A stretch of 64,000 nucleotides of DNA, from positions 79,689,093 to 79,753,092 of the forward strand of contig OX344763.1 of assembly GCA_947034895.1 (NCBI GenBank), given 5' to 3'. Below the pieces are notes generated by a model. It was given only the letters and a program-made list of their open reading frames with translations, did no database searches and was not told the DNA's origin. Origin of the DNA: Rhytidiadelphus loreus (Eukaryota; Streptophyta; Bryopsida; Hypnales; Hylocomiaceae). Of the stretch, positions 1 through 10,868 are shown piece by piece. Position 1 is the first letter of the stretch. Each line of letters begins with the position of its first letter. Position numbers and translations under genes: made by a program.

Positions 1-996
1 TCAAATGAACAAGACTCGTGACTTCTATCTTCATTCACTACTTCTGGAAGAAAATAGTATCCTCATCACCTCCAAAATTCAACCTCTGATACACTAGAAC
101 ATGGCAAACAAGACAATATACACAATCCTCTGTTCCTCTGCCATGTCATGCCGACCCCTCCATTTAATATACAAGTTCATGAACATCATAAAACGTTAAT
201 GTGGTCCTCAACACTTCGAGAAGGAAAAAGTGGCCACACTAGCCTATGTCAATGAAGAAGATGAGTAGTGAATGTACCTTGCAAGTGACACCTGTACTAC
301 AGCGTCAATATCAAGGCTACTGTCCTAAGACTGCAATCAACCTTGCACATTCATTTCCAGTAGTAGAAATAGACAATACACATACATCTTTTGTTAACAC
401 AACGTACATTTACTTCCAAGTACAAAAGAGTCTACTGCTTTCACTTACACTTACACCATATGCAATTATTGCAAACGTGTTTGTCAACATACACTTTGAA
501 CGCCACACTTTGTTCCAGTACAGTCATTGCAACAACAGACGTAGACCAAAGCAATATTTCACATTCCACCATTCTCAATAAACAAATGGCTTCTTGGATG
601 CTTTCAATACAAAAAGGAATTTCAAATGACACACTAACACACACATAGAACTTGGTAGTTCTTTTCCGTAAATGGTAGAAATAACATTTTCAGCAAGATC
701 ATTTTCAGAGCACTCTTCCTTCCGAAGTGTTCAAACCATCTAGGACCTTCAATATAGAGCAAACAACAAATACAACTAACCACTTAAGACAACATGTACA
801 ACGTTCTCTGCACATGCTACAACTGTGAAATGTACCTATACCTCTACAATTCTAGAGGAACCTCTACGTTGTGCGGTATAATGACACCAAGCAAAACATT
901 TTTTGAGTACCATGTAAACAGTGGGAAAGCTTTTCTACATGACTTATGCACAGCATAGGTAATGACGTACACTACATTTGCCTAAAATCACTTCCC
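1..996. other. Flank without recognisable gene
   Basis: No convincing coding sequence, RNA gene or ordered repeat is visible. The stretch is A/T-moderate and resembles in composition the sequence after 19056, which fits the two being one region before the hAT insertion. Confidence 0.5.
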
Positions 997-1647
997 TTAA
1001 AATATCAAACTTCGAGGAGAAAGCAGTACTTGGTTTTTCTTCAACAATGTCGTTGGTAGAGCTTCCTCTCTACAGTCTTTCTTCAAATACTTCTTTGCTT
1101 CAATTGCACTGATAAATACACTTTGCTCTTGAATGTGTTCTGCCACATCATGGACTACAGTCGTCTTCGCAGCTTCCACCTTCACAGTATCCTCCTCGTC
1201 ACTACTGTCTTCATCTTCATTAGTGTCTTCATACTCTTCTTCCTCGTCCTCTTCACTTTGCGATTCTGCACATTCCACTGAAGAAGGAACGCTGCTATAG
1301 TCTTCTACATAATCTTTGTCACTCCCATTTGTCGATTCCCCGTCTTCCTTTGAGCTCCGCTATGATTGTATTTCTAAACTATTTGTCTTCTTCGAAATGC
1401 TTAGCAGTCCCGTACTATTGGTGCCAAACTTCGGAAGGGAGAAGACGTTGTCCGATACTTCACCCTCCAATTCTGTCTCACAATTCTTTGTCACCTTCCA
1501 AATTTTTCCACCAACGTCTTTCAACTTCTTCAATTCACGTTCACCTTCATCGCTGTCAGAGCTCAACTCCATTGGTGGAGTTGGTGATTGTGTCTGCCAG
1601 TTCTCAATGCCAACTCCGCGTCCAAAAGTGCTGTGGAATTCTGCAAC
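997..1647 (-). pseudogene. Acidic, lysine-containing C-terminal exon of an unidentified protein
   Basis: A single minus-strand frame is open from about 1647 to a stop at 997, broken only by a TAG at 1360-1362. The upstream part is mixed-charge. The downstream part contains a long Glu/Asp/Ser run (around 1180-1275), typical of a disordered acidic tail. I do not recognise the family and see no catalytic motif. The frame is entered from higher coordinates through an in-frame TGA, so this is either a terminal exon or a decayed remnant. It lies about 200 bp from the left end of the giant hAT insertion, so its 5' exons, if any, could lie beyond 19063 in this window. Confidence 0.35.
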
Positions 1648-1832
1648 TCATACCTACAATGTTGCACAATGCTTGTTCATTATGAAAACACAAGAGGAAA
1701 CATGACCGACCACAAATACTATGAGTAAAAACCCATTTCGAAATACGCGGAATTGGTCGCAAAATGGAGACACTACTACGGTAAAATGAGCGCAAACCTC
1801 AGAACAAGACTCAATTTTGGAAGGAATTCATC

Positions 1833-1840
1833 CAAAATGG
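1833..1840. repeat. Left 8-bp target-site duplication of the giant hAT element
   Basis: CAAAATGG immediately precedes the CAGGGTTG terminus and is repeated exactly at 19056-19063, directly after CAACCCTG. Eight bases is the duplication length characteristic of the hAT superfamily. Confidence 0.9.
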
Positions 1841-1860
1841 CAGGGTTGCCAGGATGCTGA

Positions 1861-2160
1861 GACGTCCAGACGTCCATCTGGACGTCCGGCGTCCGCGTCT
1901 GGAACCCCCCGGACGTCCAGATTTTTTCATTTTTTACCTAGGGTAAATTAAAAGTTACCTTGCTCGACGTCGGACGGTTTGTTCGGGGCTTCCGACGGCC
2001 TGGCCGATCGGACGGCCTAATCGGACGGCCAGGTTTGATCCGACGGCCTAATCGGATGGTCTGATCAGGTATGCTCTTCCGACGGTCTGATCGGATGGCC
2101 ACATCCGATCCAACGGCTTGATCCGATGGCCTTATCGGACGGGCTGATCAGATGGCCTAG
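1861..2160. promoter_or_regulatory. Left subterminal CGGACGG/GGACGTCC repeat cluster
   Basis: GACGTCC/GGACGTC motifs fill about 1860-1920. At least seven CGGACGG or CCGACGG units lie in about 1968-2158, many within a GATCGGACGGCC context. Subterminal clusters of short motifs are the usual binding sites of hAT transposases; binding here is inferred. The same heptamer recurs upstream of every gene inside the element. Confidence 0.6.
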
Positions 2161-2189
2161 TTTAACCAAGCCCTTTTCCTGACAAAAGT

Positions 2190-2430
2190 ATAATGTATGA
2201 GTGAAAAAAATTTAGAAATAAAAAATTTAAATTCTGAAAAATCTTTGTGTTGCCCGATCTCCCAAGTTTTGAGTTACATGGGCATAACTTTTGTAGAGGG
2301 GTACCGATTGAAAAAAAAATTATATTTCCACAAAGGTAACCCATTTTTCTATCTTCCAAAAAAATTTAAAAAAATCAGGAGACAAATTTAGCCCATAGGT
2401 ACCAACCCGAAATCCATTTGTCAGCGGAAG
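2190..2430 (+). repeat. Diverged dispersed repeat, copy A
   Basis: A block with the ordered words TTGCCCGATCTC, CATAACTTTTG, AAATTATATTTCC, TTTTTCTATCTT and CCCGAAATCCATTTTGTC-like sequence reappears in the same order at 6040-6270. Identity is modest by eye. No coding signal. It may be a non-coding repeat family or duplicated element-internal spacer. Confidence 0.4.
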
Positions 2431-3724
2431 GGACGCTTTGTCCTTTAGAGGTTCAAATGAGCTATGAAAAGAAATTGAACCCATTGTTGAACTTCGGTAT
2501 ACAATAAGTTTTGTTTAGGGTCTCTATTGACAGTCATGAAAATTATTCTAACAAAAAGAAAAAGAAAAAGGTACAAGGTCTAAATGCTAAATAGCGTTGA
2601 AATGCACGATGGTACTATTTTTTATGTTTTTATAGAAATGCCATTTTTTTAATTAACAAGGATTTAGGCCCAAAAATTAACCCATTCTTGCACTTTAGGG
2701 AGTATTGTAAGAATCCCCATTCAAACTCATGAAAGCAATTTGACTTCGAAAAAAATTAAAATTCTTAAAAATTCTGTATCGTTCCCAACTGTAGAATTCA
2801 ACACATTTTTATTCTAACCATTTCTTTCTTAAGCCCTAAAGGACCGAGCCATTTTCTGGGTCCAAAATCACTGAAAACTGCCATTTCTATTGCGATCATT
2901 TACGATGTTTTGAAAATGTTTTCTTTGAAAATGTAACCGTAAGATCTTGAAGTGAACTTGTATGAGAGGGTGTGGTAAACTTTTTGTGAGTTTTCACCGT
3001 ATGGATAGACAGATATTTGCATTCAAAGTCTCTTTTTTTTTTTTTTTTACTATGTCTCAGAATTTCAGATGCCTTTGACCGCCTCATGCTCAATTTTTTT
3101 GCACTACACACCATAAAATTAAAAAAATTTCCTATAGGTATTGAAGTTAGGCATATGCATACCAATTTTCAAAGCAATCCAACACACCTAACACCTCCAA
3201 AAAAATTTTGCAATGCCACAATGTCCCAGATATTGACAATGCACTAAGTCATCTTCGAATCAGTTTTCCCACCACATACTTCGAGATATTGAAAATCCGA
3301 ACAGTGGATACAAAGGCATATTTATATTTGACAAGCAAGAAATATTTGTTTGGGAAAATTTCAAAATCTGAGATTTCTATGACCTTCTGAAGTTTGAAGC
3401 TGCTTGGACGATGGGGTTTATAAAGCTTAAAATGAAAACAATTCCACACAACCTTGCTAATTGCCACCTCAGCATTCAACAACAACAAGTAGTGCCCTTT
3501 TCATTCAAGTCATATATATCATTCATAGTTTCATGTGACAATAAATCATAAGCAATACTTACTCAAATACATCGAACTTTCAAAATGTATAATTATCATA
3601 TTCCACATATATGGTCATACATCCACATTGCATAATTAGGCACTATATAGTGTGCATGCGTACATCCTCATTCTATATTTACTACATACCTCTATAGTTC
3701 TATGCTATTATAAAATACGTTGAA
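2430..3724. other. Non-coding spacer inside the giant hAT element
   Basis: AT-rich with homopolymer runs (for example poly-T near 3032-3048). No gene was recognised. It lies 3' of the minus-strand kinase-like gene. Confidence 0.5.
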
Positions 3725-5212
3725 CTACGAATATGAATGGTGGAAGTGTTCATCCGGCACAGGCCAATTGCACCGACCGGAAAAGAAAATGATGATGTGA
3801 GACAAACCGCCACGGTAATTCGAACCTTCATTGCAAGGCCGCTCCATGTATGAGTGAAACATAATGGCCAAAACGTGGTGACTCAACTTCGTCAGTTCAG
3901 CTGATTCCCGATGCAACTTGTAGTATTTTTCGGACATGCAATCCTTGTTGATGCGTTGAGCGAGTTTACAAACCGCATATTCTTCTGATGCACGTGATAG
4001 ATTTGGAATGATTGACACATCTGCATCTCTTTTGTGCACATACGCAATCTTCGGGTCCACCCACCACCTCTTTCTCAAAGTCTCCTCCAGGTCACTTGCA
4101 CATGTAAACATGTATAAAGACTTCATTGGTTCAGAAGCTACGGTAGTCATGCCCCAATCGCAGACTCCAATGTACACACGTGACTCGTCTTCGGGAAAGT
4201 GAAACATTATGTTGTCTGGAGAGATGTCATTGTGAAGATGTTCAGAAACGTGCACCGCATTCATGATGTGCAATAATGCTCATGCGAGTTGCGTGCGCTT
4301 CTTTCTAAATTGTCCGAGACGGTAAGCTTCAATCAACTCTACCTCTGTTGGCCTCGAATAGTGCAACCAAATGGCAATGTTGTCTGGATAATCATTATCC
4401 AAGTGCATCATGTGCCGTAGTGTTCCGCCATTCCACCAATACGAATACCCTTCATTTGTTGTTCCATGAACTGCAGCAAACCGTATAACTCTAGGGTGTG
4501 GAATCCGCACTGCCATTGACTCGTTCTGGTGTTCCAATCTCGCAAGATGAGGCTATGTGCGGTGTTGATTGGATAGCTTTGCTGCGAACTCCTAAAATCT
4601 AGCTGTCCCTGGACACCCTTCAATTCGAACCCTACGAATTGTTGCATAACCACCCTTCATGGTTTTTTGGTCTTGAGCGATCACTCGTGCCGTGTCTGGA
4701 AGCGCTATGAGGTGTTGTCTGCCTCGATCTAGTTCAGCCACTCCATCAATGCTATTCCACCAACCCAAAGATCCTCGTCTGTTACGGCTCTTTGCAAACG
4801 GCTTGCATCGTGCAACAAACAAGTCAGCTTTCAGAATGACTTCACGAAAAGCCTCATCATTTTCCCGATATTGAGAGCCATACCTTGCGAGCACCATTGA
4901 TGCATTCCACAATGCATCGTGGACCCTATTCTCCAAGAATTTTGGAAAGCCTTTCTTCTCTGTCTCGTGGTGCCATTCCGGAACGCTAAGCGCATTTATC
5001 ATCAGTTGCCACATGTCCGCCTTGAATTTCTGCAAGCACTCCTCGTTGTACCTAACGTATTTGTTGTGTAGTGACATCGTGGTTTCCGACTCATAGAAAT
5101 TGACGATCAACTTGATCAAAAATCTCTTGCATGCATCAGAGGGAATGTCCCTACTTGCCTCATTGTGTCAACCTCCTTCGTGCTCCACTGGTTTCCTCTT
5201 TGTTCGTGGCAT
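3725..5212 (-). pseudogene. Protein-kinase-like cargo gene of the hAT element
   Basis: One minus-strand frame runs from ATG at 5212 (MPRTKRKP...) to 3725 without a frameshift. It is interrupted by four stops: TGA 5168-5170, TAG 4592-4594, a TAG near 4553, and TGA about 4277-4279. An N-terminal region of about 150 residues precedes a degenerate glycine-rich loop (KGGYATIRRVRI), an AAK lysine candidate, a catalytic loop HNDISPDNIM (4209-4236; H-N-D in place of H-R-D) and CDWGM in place of DFG (4153-4161). The catalytic Asp, Asn and metal-binding Asp positions are therefore all present, so the ancestor was probably an active Ser/Thr-type kinase of an atypical family. About 495 codons, apparently intronless. 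The start codon sits about 210 bp from a CGGACGG cluster. The target and role in transposition are unknown. Homology to kinases is clear from ordered motifs; a subfamily cannot be named. Confidence 0.7.
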
Positions 5213-5425
5213 CGTGATGAACTTCTTGTACGAATGAATATTCGCAAAATGAAATGATAATTTCAAGTTCAACTGAAACTCGAACCAAAACTGAAAAAAA
5301 TGGCAATAAGGGGCCCCCAAAATCGCACTCTTGCTTTTCCAAGAAGAGGAACCAATGAGGGCATGAACCACCAAGCTCTCCGCTTCACTCTTGCAATATG
5401 CAAGGGGGAAAACAAAAGTGAGGAT

Positions 5426-5597
5426 CGGACGGGCCCATCCGACTCTCTTATACCTTTTCGACGCCCTTTTTCGATGCACGGTCCGCGTCGGAAATCCGAC
5501 GCCCACGACGCGGCCGATTGATCTGATGGCCCCCGTGAGGCGGACGGGCTGCCATGCGATAGATCGGACGGCGCGGCTCACTATAGAAAACGGACGG
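5426..5597. promoter_or_regulatory. CGGACGG cluster upstream of the kinase-like gene
   Basis: Four exact CGGACGG heptamers (5426, 5541, 5565, 5591) plus CCGAC variants lie 214-385 bp upstream of the ATG at 5212 (gene on minus strand). The region is sharply GC-richer than its surroundings. Role as promoter element or transposase-binding site is inferred. Confidence 0.55.
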
Positions 5598-5599
5598 CT

Positions 5600-7140
5600 C
5601 CGATAAATGCAATTTTCACCCCTTAATCCTTTACTTCCTAAGAAGCCCATTTTCAGCCTCACATTTTTGCAACAATTTTGAAGAGTTTATATGAAGATTT
5701 TTATTTATTTTAATAAATATTTCTTTTAAATCAATGCATGCAATATTCTTTTATTTTTTTCTTGAAACAAATGGACAATTTGCATGCAATATTCTTCACT
5801 CAAGCTAATGATATAATGAAATTTTCCATTTAGATTATACTTTCCACGATACGAACAATCAAAGTTTGTAACTTAAAATCATGAATTAGCATTCCAAGTG
5901 GAAGAAAAGAATTTCTTTCAAGATAATCCTATGATTGCCCACAAAACAAGAAAATCCATAATTTTCGCATCATGAATCCAATTGGAATGAATCAAAGCTT
6001 CCCATTTAGAGGAAAATATAATGTACAAGAAAAAAAAATATTCAATTTTGATTCAAATTTCTAGTGGATTTTTTGGGTTGCTCGGTCTCACCCATTTTGA
6101 AGTTCATAGGTTATGGTGCAAAAACTTTTGCGCACAAACACCAACTAAAACATAAATTATATTCCCTAAAAACTCATCAATTTATCTATCTTATGAAAAA
6201 ATTCCTAAAAATTTCAGTAAAAAATGAGATCAGAGGAGCCCACCCGAAATTCATTTTGTCCCCCTTTACTTGACAAAATCACGAAATTCGTTAAAGTAGG
6301 AGGTCCACAAAACAAAATTAGACCATGTAAGGGACGCAACTAAATTGGGAAGAATTGAAACAACTTGAAGTATTTTTCAATTAAATTTCATTGATACACA
6401 AAGAAAATTGACTTGTAAATCAAGTCCTCTCCTATTATGTACATGAAGCTTTGTGGAATTAGTTATGAAATTTTGAATTCAATTTTGGAAATAGAAAAAA
6501 TAGGAATGCATTTATATTAGTTAAATTTAAGCATTCTTTCTTTATGTTTTTCATAGGAAGAATAGGAAGATTACCAAATATTGAAACTGTGACTCCAAAC
6601 ATTTTTGTCCATCACAATTCACAAGGCTCAAGGTGTGTGTTGGACATAGGTGTACTAATAAGTGACAATTTACTTTATGTAGGAGGGTCTACAGAATATA
6701 ACATGCTACCTTCTACTTTTTAAAAAATAAAAATTAGATAACAACAAGTTCGAAGCACTTCAATATTTTCCACGAACATCTGGGATAAACATGCCATCTA
6801 TGATGGTGCATTCACATTTTCACATTCGAATGACAAAATGGTAAAAGCTGGGCCATTGCTATACTTAGCTTCCAAAACACCATGGCTTGATCCATTGCAT
6901 AACAATGGCATTCAATAATACCATGAACATGAGAAATCTATCATTCTAATAATAATATAATATATTTCAATACATCGCAATTGTAGCGATTTTGCATTGT
7001 ACGTGACGACTGACGACCACTCATTGACACCATTACACTATGCTTGCTACATTCTATATTGCATCATTGTATGGAAAACAACTAAATTGCAATTTAGAGC
7101 CCATATTGTAAGACAAATACTACAATAGTGTTTGATTCGG
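5600..7140. other. Non-coding AT-rich spacer inside the hAT element
   Basis: No gene recognised. It contains the second copy of the dispersed repeat (6040-6270) and otherwise low-complexity A/T sequence. Confidence 0.5.
6040..6270 (+). repeat. Diverged dispersed repeat, copy B
   Basis: Same orientation and word order as 2190-2430: TTGCTCGGTCTC, GCAAAAACTTTTG, AAATTATATTCC, TTTATCTATCTT, CCCGAAATTCATTTTGTCC. Diverged and non-coding. Confidence 0.4.
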
Positions 7141-7143
7141 CTT

Positions 7144-8119
7144 CATTCGGAATCTGAATCCGTGTCATCTCTCTAGCTTGGGCTTGTAGGACCGCCACCA
7201 TAAACACCGAGATATGGTCTTCCGCCATAGTAGTTGGGAACATATCCGCTTTGCCCACCTCCTCGTCCATAATTTGCGGAGGAAGGACCTCCAAAAGTTG
7301 GAGGAGGAATTGAATCACCATGGTTTGATCCTCTTTGAGTTGAACCGCCATAATAAGAGCCTCCAACGTTTTGAGAGCCATGTTGGGGGTCATGGCCATA
7401 GTGTGAACTATAGGGCCCATTTGGTGGGTCATATGCACCACGGTCACGTTGGTAGAATCCATCATACCCATCTTGTCGACCACGGTCCTCTACGCTTCTA
7501 CGCATTGCTTCTTGCATTTGTTGTTCGTATTCAATGTCTTCTCAATCATTTTTTCGCTCGTGCTTCTCTCCCAATGTCACAGGTGCTAGAGCTCCACCCT
7601 CATCACCGTCACTCGACCATTCATCTTCTCCATGTGGCACCACAACTGCAGAAAATCCAAACTGCCCTCGATTGGACCACTCTGGCTGGCAATCACTGCA
7701 TCATTCCGATTCAGACTATCCACATGTTTCCCATAAATGGTACGCCAATCCACATCTTTGTGGAGTACAATCTCTGCCCAAACCATAGCCATGTTAAAAT
7801 AGTTCATTATATTAGGTTTGGAGTCACGTAAACCCGCTGAACACGTTACTTCTTCTTAATGGTGAAGAAAGTGTTGGCTCGTACATGTGGACATTTGTCC
7901 TTCCCATCGACGAACTTGGCCTTCAGCGCGTTCTCATGACCACATTTTGGAGAGGTGAGTCATCTTTACGTACTTCTTGCATGTGGTACAGTCCCAAACT
8001 TTCTTTGGCTCTTCTTCCCATCCATCTTCAGCTACACAATTAGTATTTTCCCAGTCAGCCCAATTCATATCTTGAGATTTCCCTTTCTTACTCTTACTCG
8101 ATGGTCTAGGGCGAGACAT
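7144..8119 (-). pseudogene. Degenerate CKxYVKM-module cargo gene with Tyr/Gly-rich tail
   Basis: Likely start ATG at 8119 (MSRPRPSSKSKKGK, basic). This is followed by W-x-C-x2-C-x-KYVKM (about 8000-7950) and, after a frameshift near 7938, a KFVDGKDKCPH segment. A GYMNY-like/VDW segment (7807-7720) parallels residues of the RING gene at 10869. The 3' third (7517-7144) is a low-complexity Tyr/Gly/Asn-rich tail ending in an acidic DTDSDSE stop, a style of tail seen in plant DUF659 hAT proteins. At least two frame changes and several stops make it a pseudogene. It could be a decayed paralogue of the 10869 gene fused to a transposase-type tail. Function unknown. Confidence 0.45.
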
Positions 8120-8453
8120 GGTAACCTTGATTACAATGAAGATAATTGATGTCCGAATTTTCCCAAAAAATTGCAACAAGTACAACAAGTGCTTCTCACT
8201 TCAAATGCAATGGAGTGAAACGGTTTTCTAATTCACAGTTTCTCGCATCCAAAAAATTATTCAAACCACATCACTTAAAACCATCAAGTATCCAAGCACA
8301 ACCGTTCACACACCAAACCGAAAGGGGCGCGCAGAGCCACAGATTCACATCGGGCACTGGAAAACCCACTTCGGGAGGGAAATGGCTGTGGAAAAATGAG
8401 GCGTCGGAAACGCTATTTATGGCTTTCGACGGCGCTTTAGGGTCCGTTCGAAT

Positions 8454-8700
8454 CGGACGGCCTGTTATCCGACGCCCCCATCGTGCGGCCCGAAACCGTC
8501 GCATGATGGATTGCACGGTCACCGAGAAAGTACGGACGCACCGATAGGCGGACGAACAGGTCAGACGGTGCGTCAGAAGCTTGGACGGGCCTCGGCAGAT
8601 CGGACGGGGCGTCGGTTTCGGCTTTCGAGACCGTCGGAAGCTCGGATGGGGCGTCGGTTTCAACTTCCGGGACCGTCGGAAGGGCGGAGGGGCCGTCTGG
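8454..8700. promoter_or_regulatory. CGGACGG cluster upstream of the 8119 start
   Basis: CGGACGG at 8454 and 8601, with several TCGGA, GACGGTGCGTC and GGGGCGTCGG variants, lie 335-580 bp upstream of the minus-strand ATG at 8119. GC-rich island in AT-rich surroundings. Confidence 0.5.
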
Positions 8701-10360
8701 CGAGGAGAATTTTGGGAAAAACAGAAAGTTTTTCCCCCAAAAAATTGCAGGCTTTGCCCTGCAGCAAGGGCAATGAAGGGGGCAATTCAGCGTGCCCTTT
8801 TTTGGCCCCCCCTGTGAGCACGTCAAAAATTTTGGAACTGAACCGTAGGATCTTAAACTTTACTTGTAAAACCCTAAACCCTTGTATAACATGTAGAAGG
8901 AAAATAACAAGAAGAAAGAAGTATGGAATACTTGAATTCCAAAATTCAATAGAGTTTCGCTATGCCCTTGAAAAATTAGGATCCCATTGCTTCGAAATGC
9001 GTAATTTTTTTAATAAATCATGTACATCCTCTAATTCGCTTTTTTGAAAGAATTGTAGAAATTCATGAACTACGGTTATGGCCTTATGGGGCACTTACAA
9101 TTGCATTTTCTGAGTAAAGAAAGAGAGATTCCATAATTGTTGACCATGTAAAAGTAGAAAACCTACCTAGAAGAATTTATTTTAAGAAATAATTATTTTT
9201 TGCTCAAATGTGCCCACTCTCTTCAGTTCTACAAAAACCTATAGAACTTCTTTTCTAGTTAATAGTTATCAATCTCACGAACAATTGCATGCAGAAATGA
9301 ACTCTAAAGATTTATAGATTTATTTTGTCAACACTCAAGAACATGCTCTAATAGGCTAGAACTTTGAATAAAGAGATTATCCATCATTCTATGATATAAT
9401 ATATTTTCGTGCAATATTGCAAGGTATGAAAGCTTAACATTTCGTCATACATATAATTAATGAGACCAAAATTAATAGATGAATGAATTCAAGTTTAGAA
9501 AAATTGGTGAAGGCCTTAAAGTTGACCCCTCTCTCCCCCTTCTCAATGAAATGAAAAAATATATCAATATAGGGTATATGGTTCAAATTTTCCATATTAC
9601 AATGTCATGAATTCATGAATGAGTAGTACATTTTACAAGTAAATCAAAAACGTTCAAATGATCATATGTGACGTTCTCCTTCTATTAATTCTCGTACATG
9701 AGTGGTCATCATATTCAATTGTCAATTTTGTGGGACAACCTTTTACTTTTGCAATTTCCACGGTGCCATGTAATAATTCATACCCAGAAACATAGAAATG
9801 AATAACTAATTAGTCGACAAGGTTCACATATATAGTACATTTAAATTATCACATGTAGACTACAAGTTCAATGGATCAATTACACAATGGTTTCTACATT
9901 CAAATTACATTTCAACCAACATTTTCACATTGACTTTTAAACTCATATCTTAAAATCATAAAAGAAGTCATGTACTTTGTGGATCCAAAAAAATAAATGT
10001 CTTCAAATTGCAATGTAATAATGTATCCATGTAACCATGTATAGAGGGCGAGCCAAAATTGCTACAACATTATATTGGGATGGTGGGAATACAAGGTGAA
10101 ATCGTAAAAGTGATGCCGCATGCTACACCAATTTTTTGTTGAGCACATGAATATTTTATATGTAAATTTAATAATTTGTAGGGTTTAGGGTTTAGGGTTT
10201 AGCATTAAAAATAGTCTCACAATGTAGGGAACGAAATGAACAAGAAGCTTTCACACATTGGATGCTTTCTACATTTCATTGATTATTTTTTACAGTGATT
10301 TAACAATTTCAAGGATCCGTTGTTTGAATAGTGCGTACACAGTTGGAGGATGACAGTTCA
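8700..10360. other. Non-coding spacer between divergent cargo genes
   Basis: AT-rich intergenic sequence between the minus-strand gene ending its promoter at about 8.7 kb and the plus-strand gene with its promoter at about 10.4 kb. A short telomere-like tract lies at 10180-10202. No gene was recognised. Confidence 0.5.
10180..10202 (+). repeat. Short interstitial telomere-like repeat
   Basis: Three consecutive TTTAGGG units, the canonical plant telomere repeat. It is too short to be a terminus. Confidence 0.8.
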
Positions 10361-10429
10361 TCAGGTCTGTGCAGAGGATACGACGGCCTGATCGGAGAGC
10401 TGAATACCTAAAATCCATCCAACGGCCTC

Positions 10430-10661
10430 CTCCGACGGCCTGATCTGACGGCCACGGACTGTTCGGTCCACCTGATCGGTCGTAGGCGACTCCGGATCTG
10501 TCTTTCGACGGCCAAGGTGTCTTCCGGTAGCGTTGGATCCGACGGCCTCTTCTGACGGCTTAATCGGACGGCGACGGCCTGTTCGGTCCGCCTGATCTTT
10601 CGACCAGGTCCGGGACCGAACCGGTGTTAGGGTTGGTTTCGGACGGCTATATGATCGGACG
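10430..10661. promoter_or_regulatory. CGGACGG cluster upstream of the RING gene
   Basis: CGGACGG at 10564, 10640 and 10655 with CCGACGG/TCGACGG variants from 10431 on. These lie 208-440 bp upstream of the ATG at 10869, the same placement as at the other three genes. Confidence 0.55.
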
Positions 10662-10868
10662 GGCCCTTCATTTCTTTTCACTTCTTCTCTCCAAGCTTGC
10701 CAAGTCAGATGTGCTGCTGTTGCCTCTAGCGCTAGTTGCTCTTACTTGGTGGAGAGAAGGGGTCCAACATATTTTATTACGGTGTGACTTTGGCAGATTT
10801 ACATACACACATATTTCAATTGACCGAATTTTTTACTTTGAATTGCTCTTCAATTCAAAGTACCAAGC

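Noticed and set aside
7214..7831. 205-residue His-rich plus-strand frame
   Set aside because: Antisense to the Tyr/Gly-rich tail of the minus-strand cargo gene; His richness comes from the complementary codons.
8271..8826. Proline/Asp/Arg-rich proteins on both strands
   Set aside because: Frames created by the GC-rich CGGACGG cluster, with no domain and no consistent structure.
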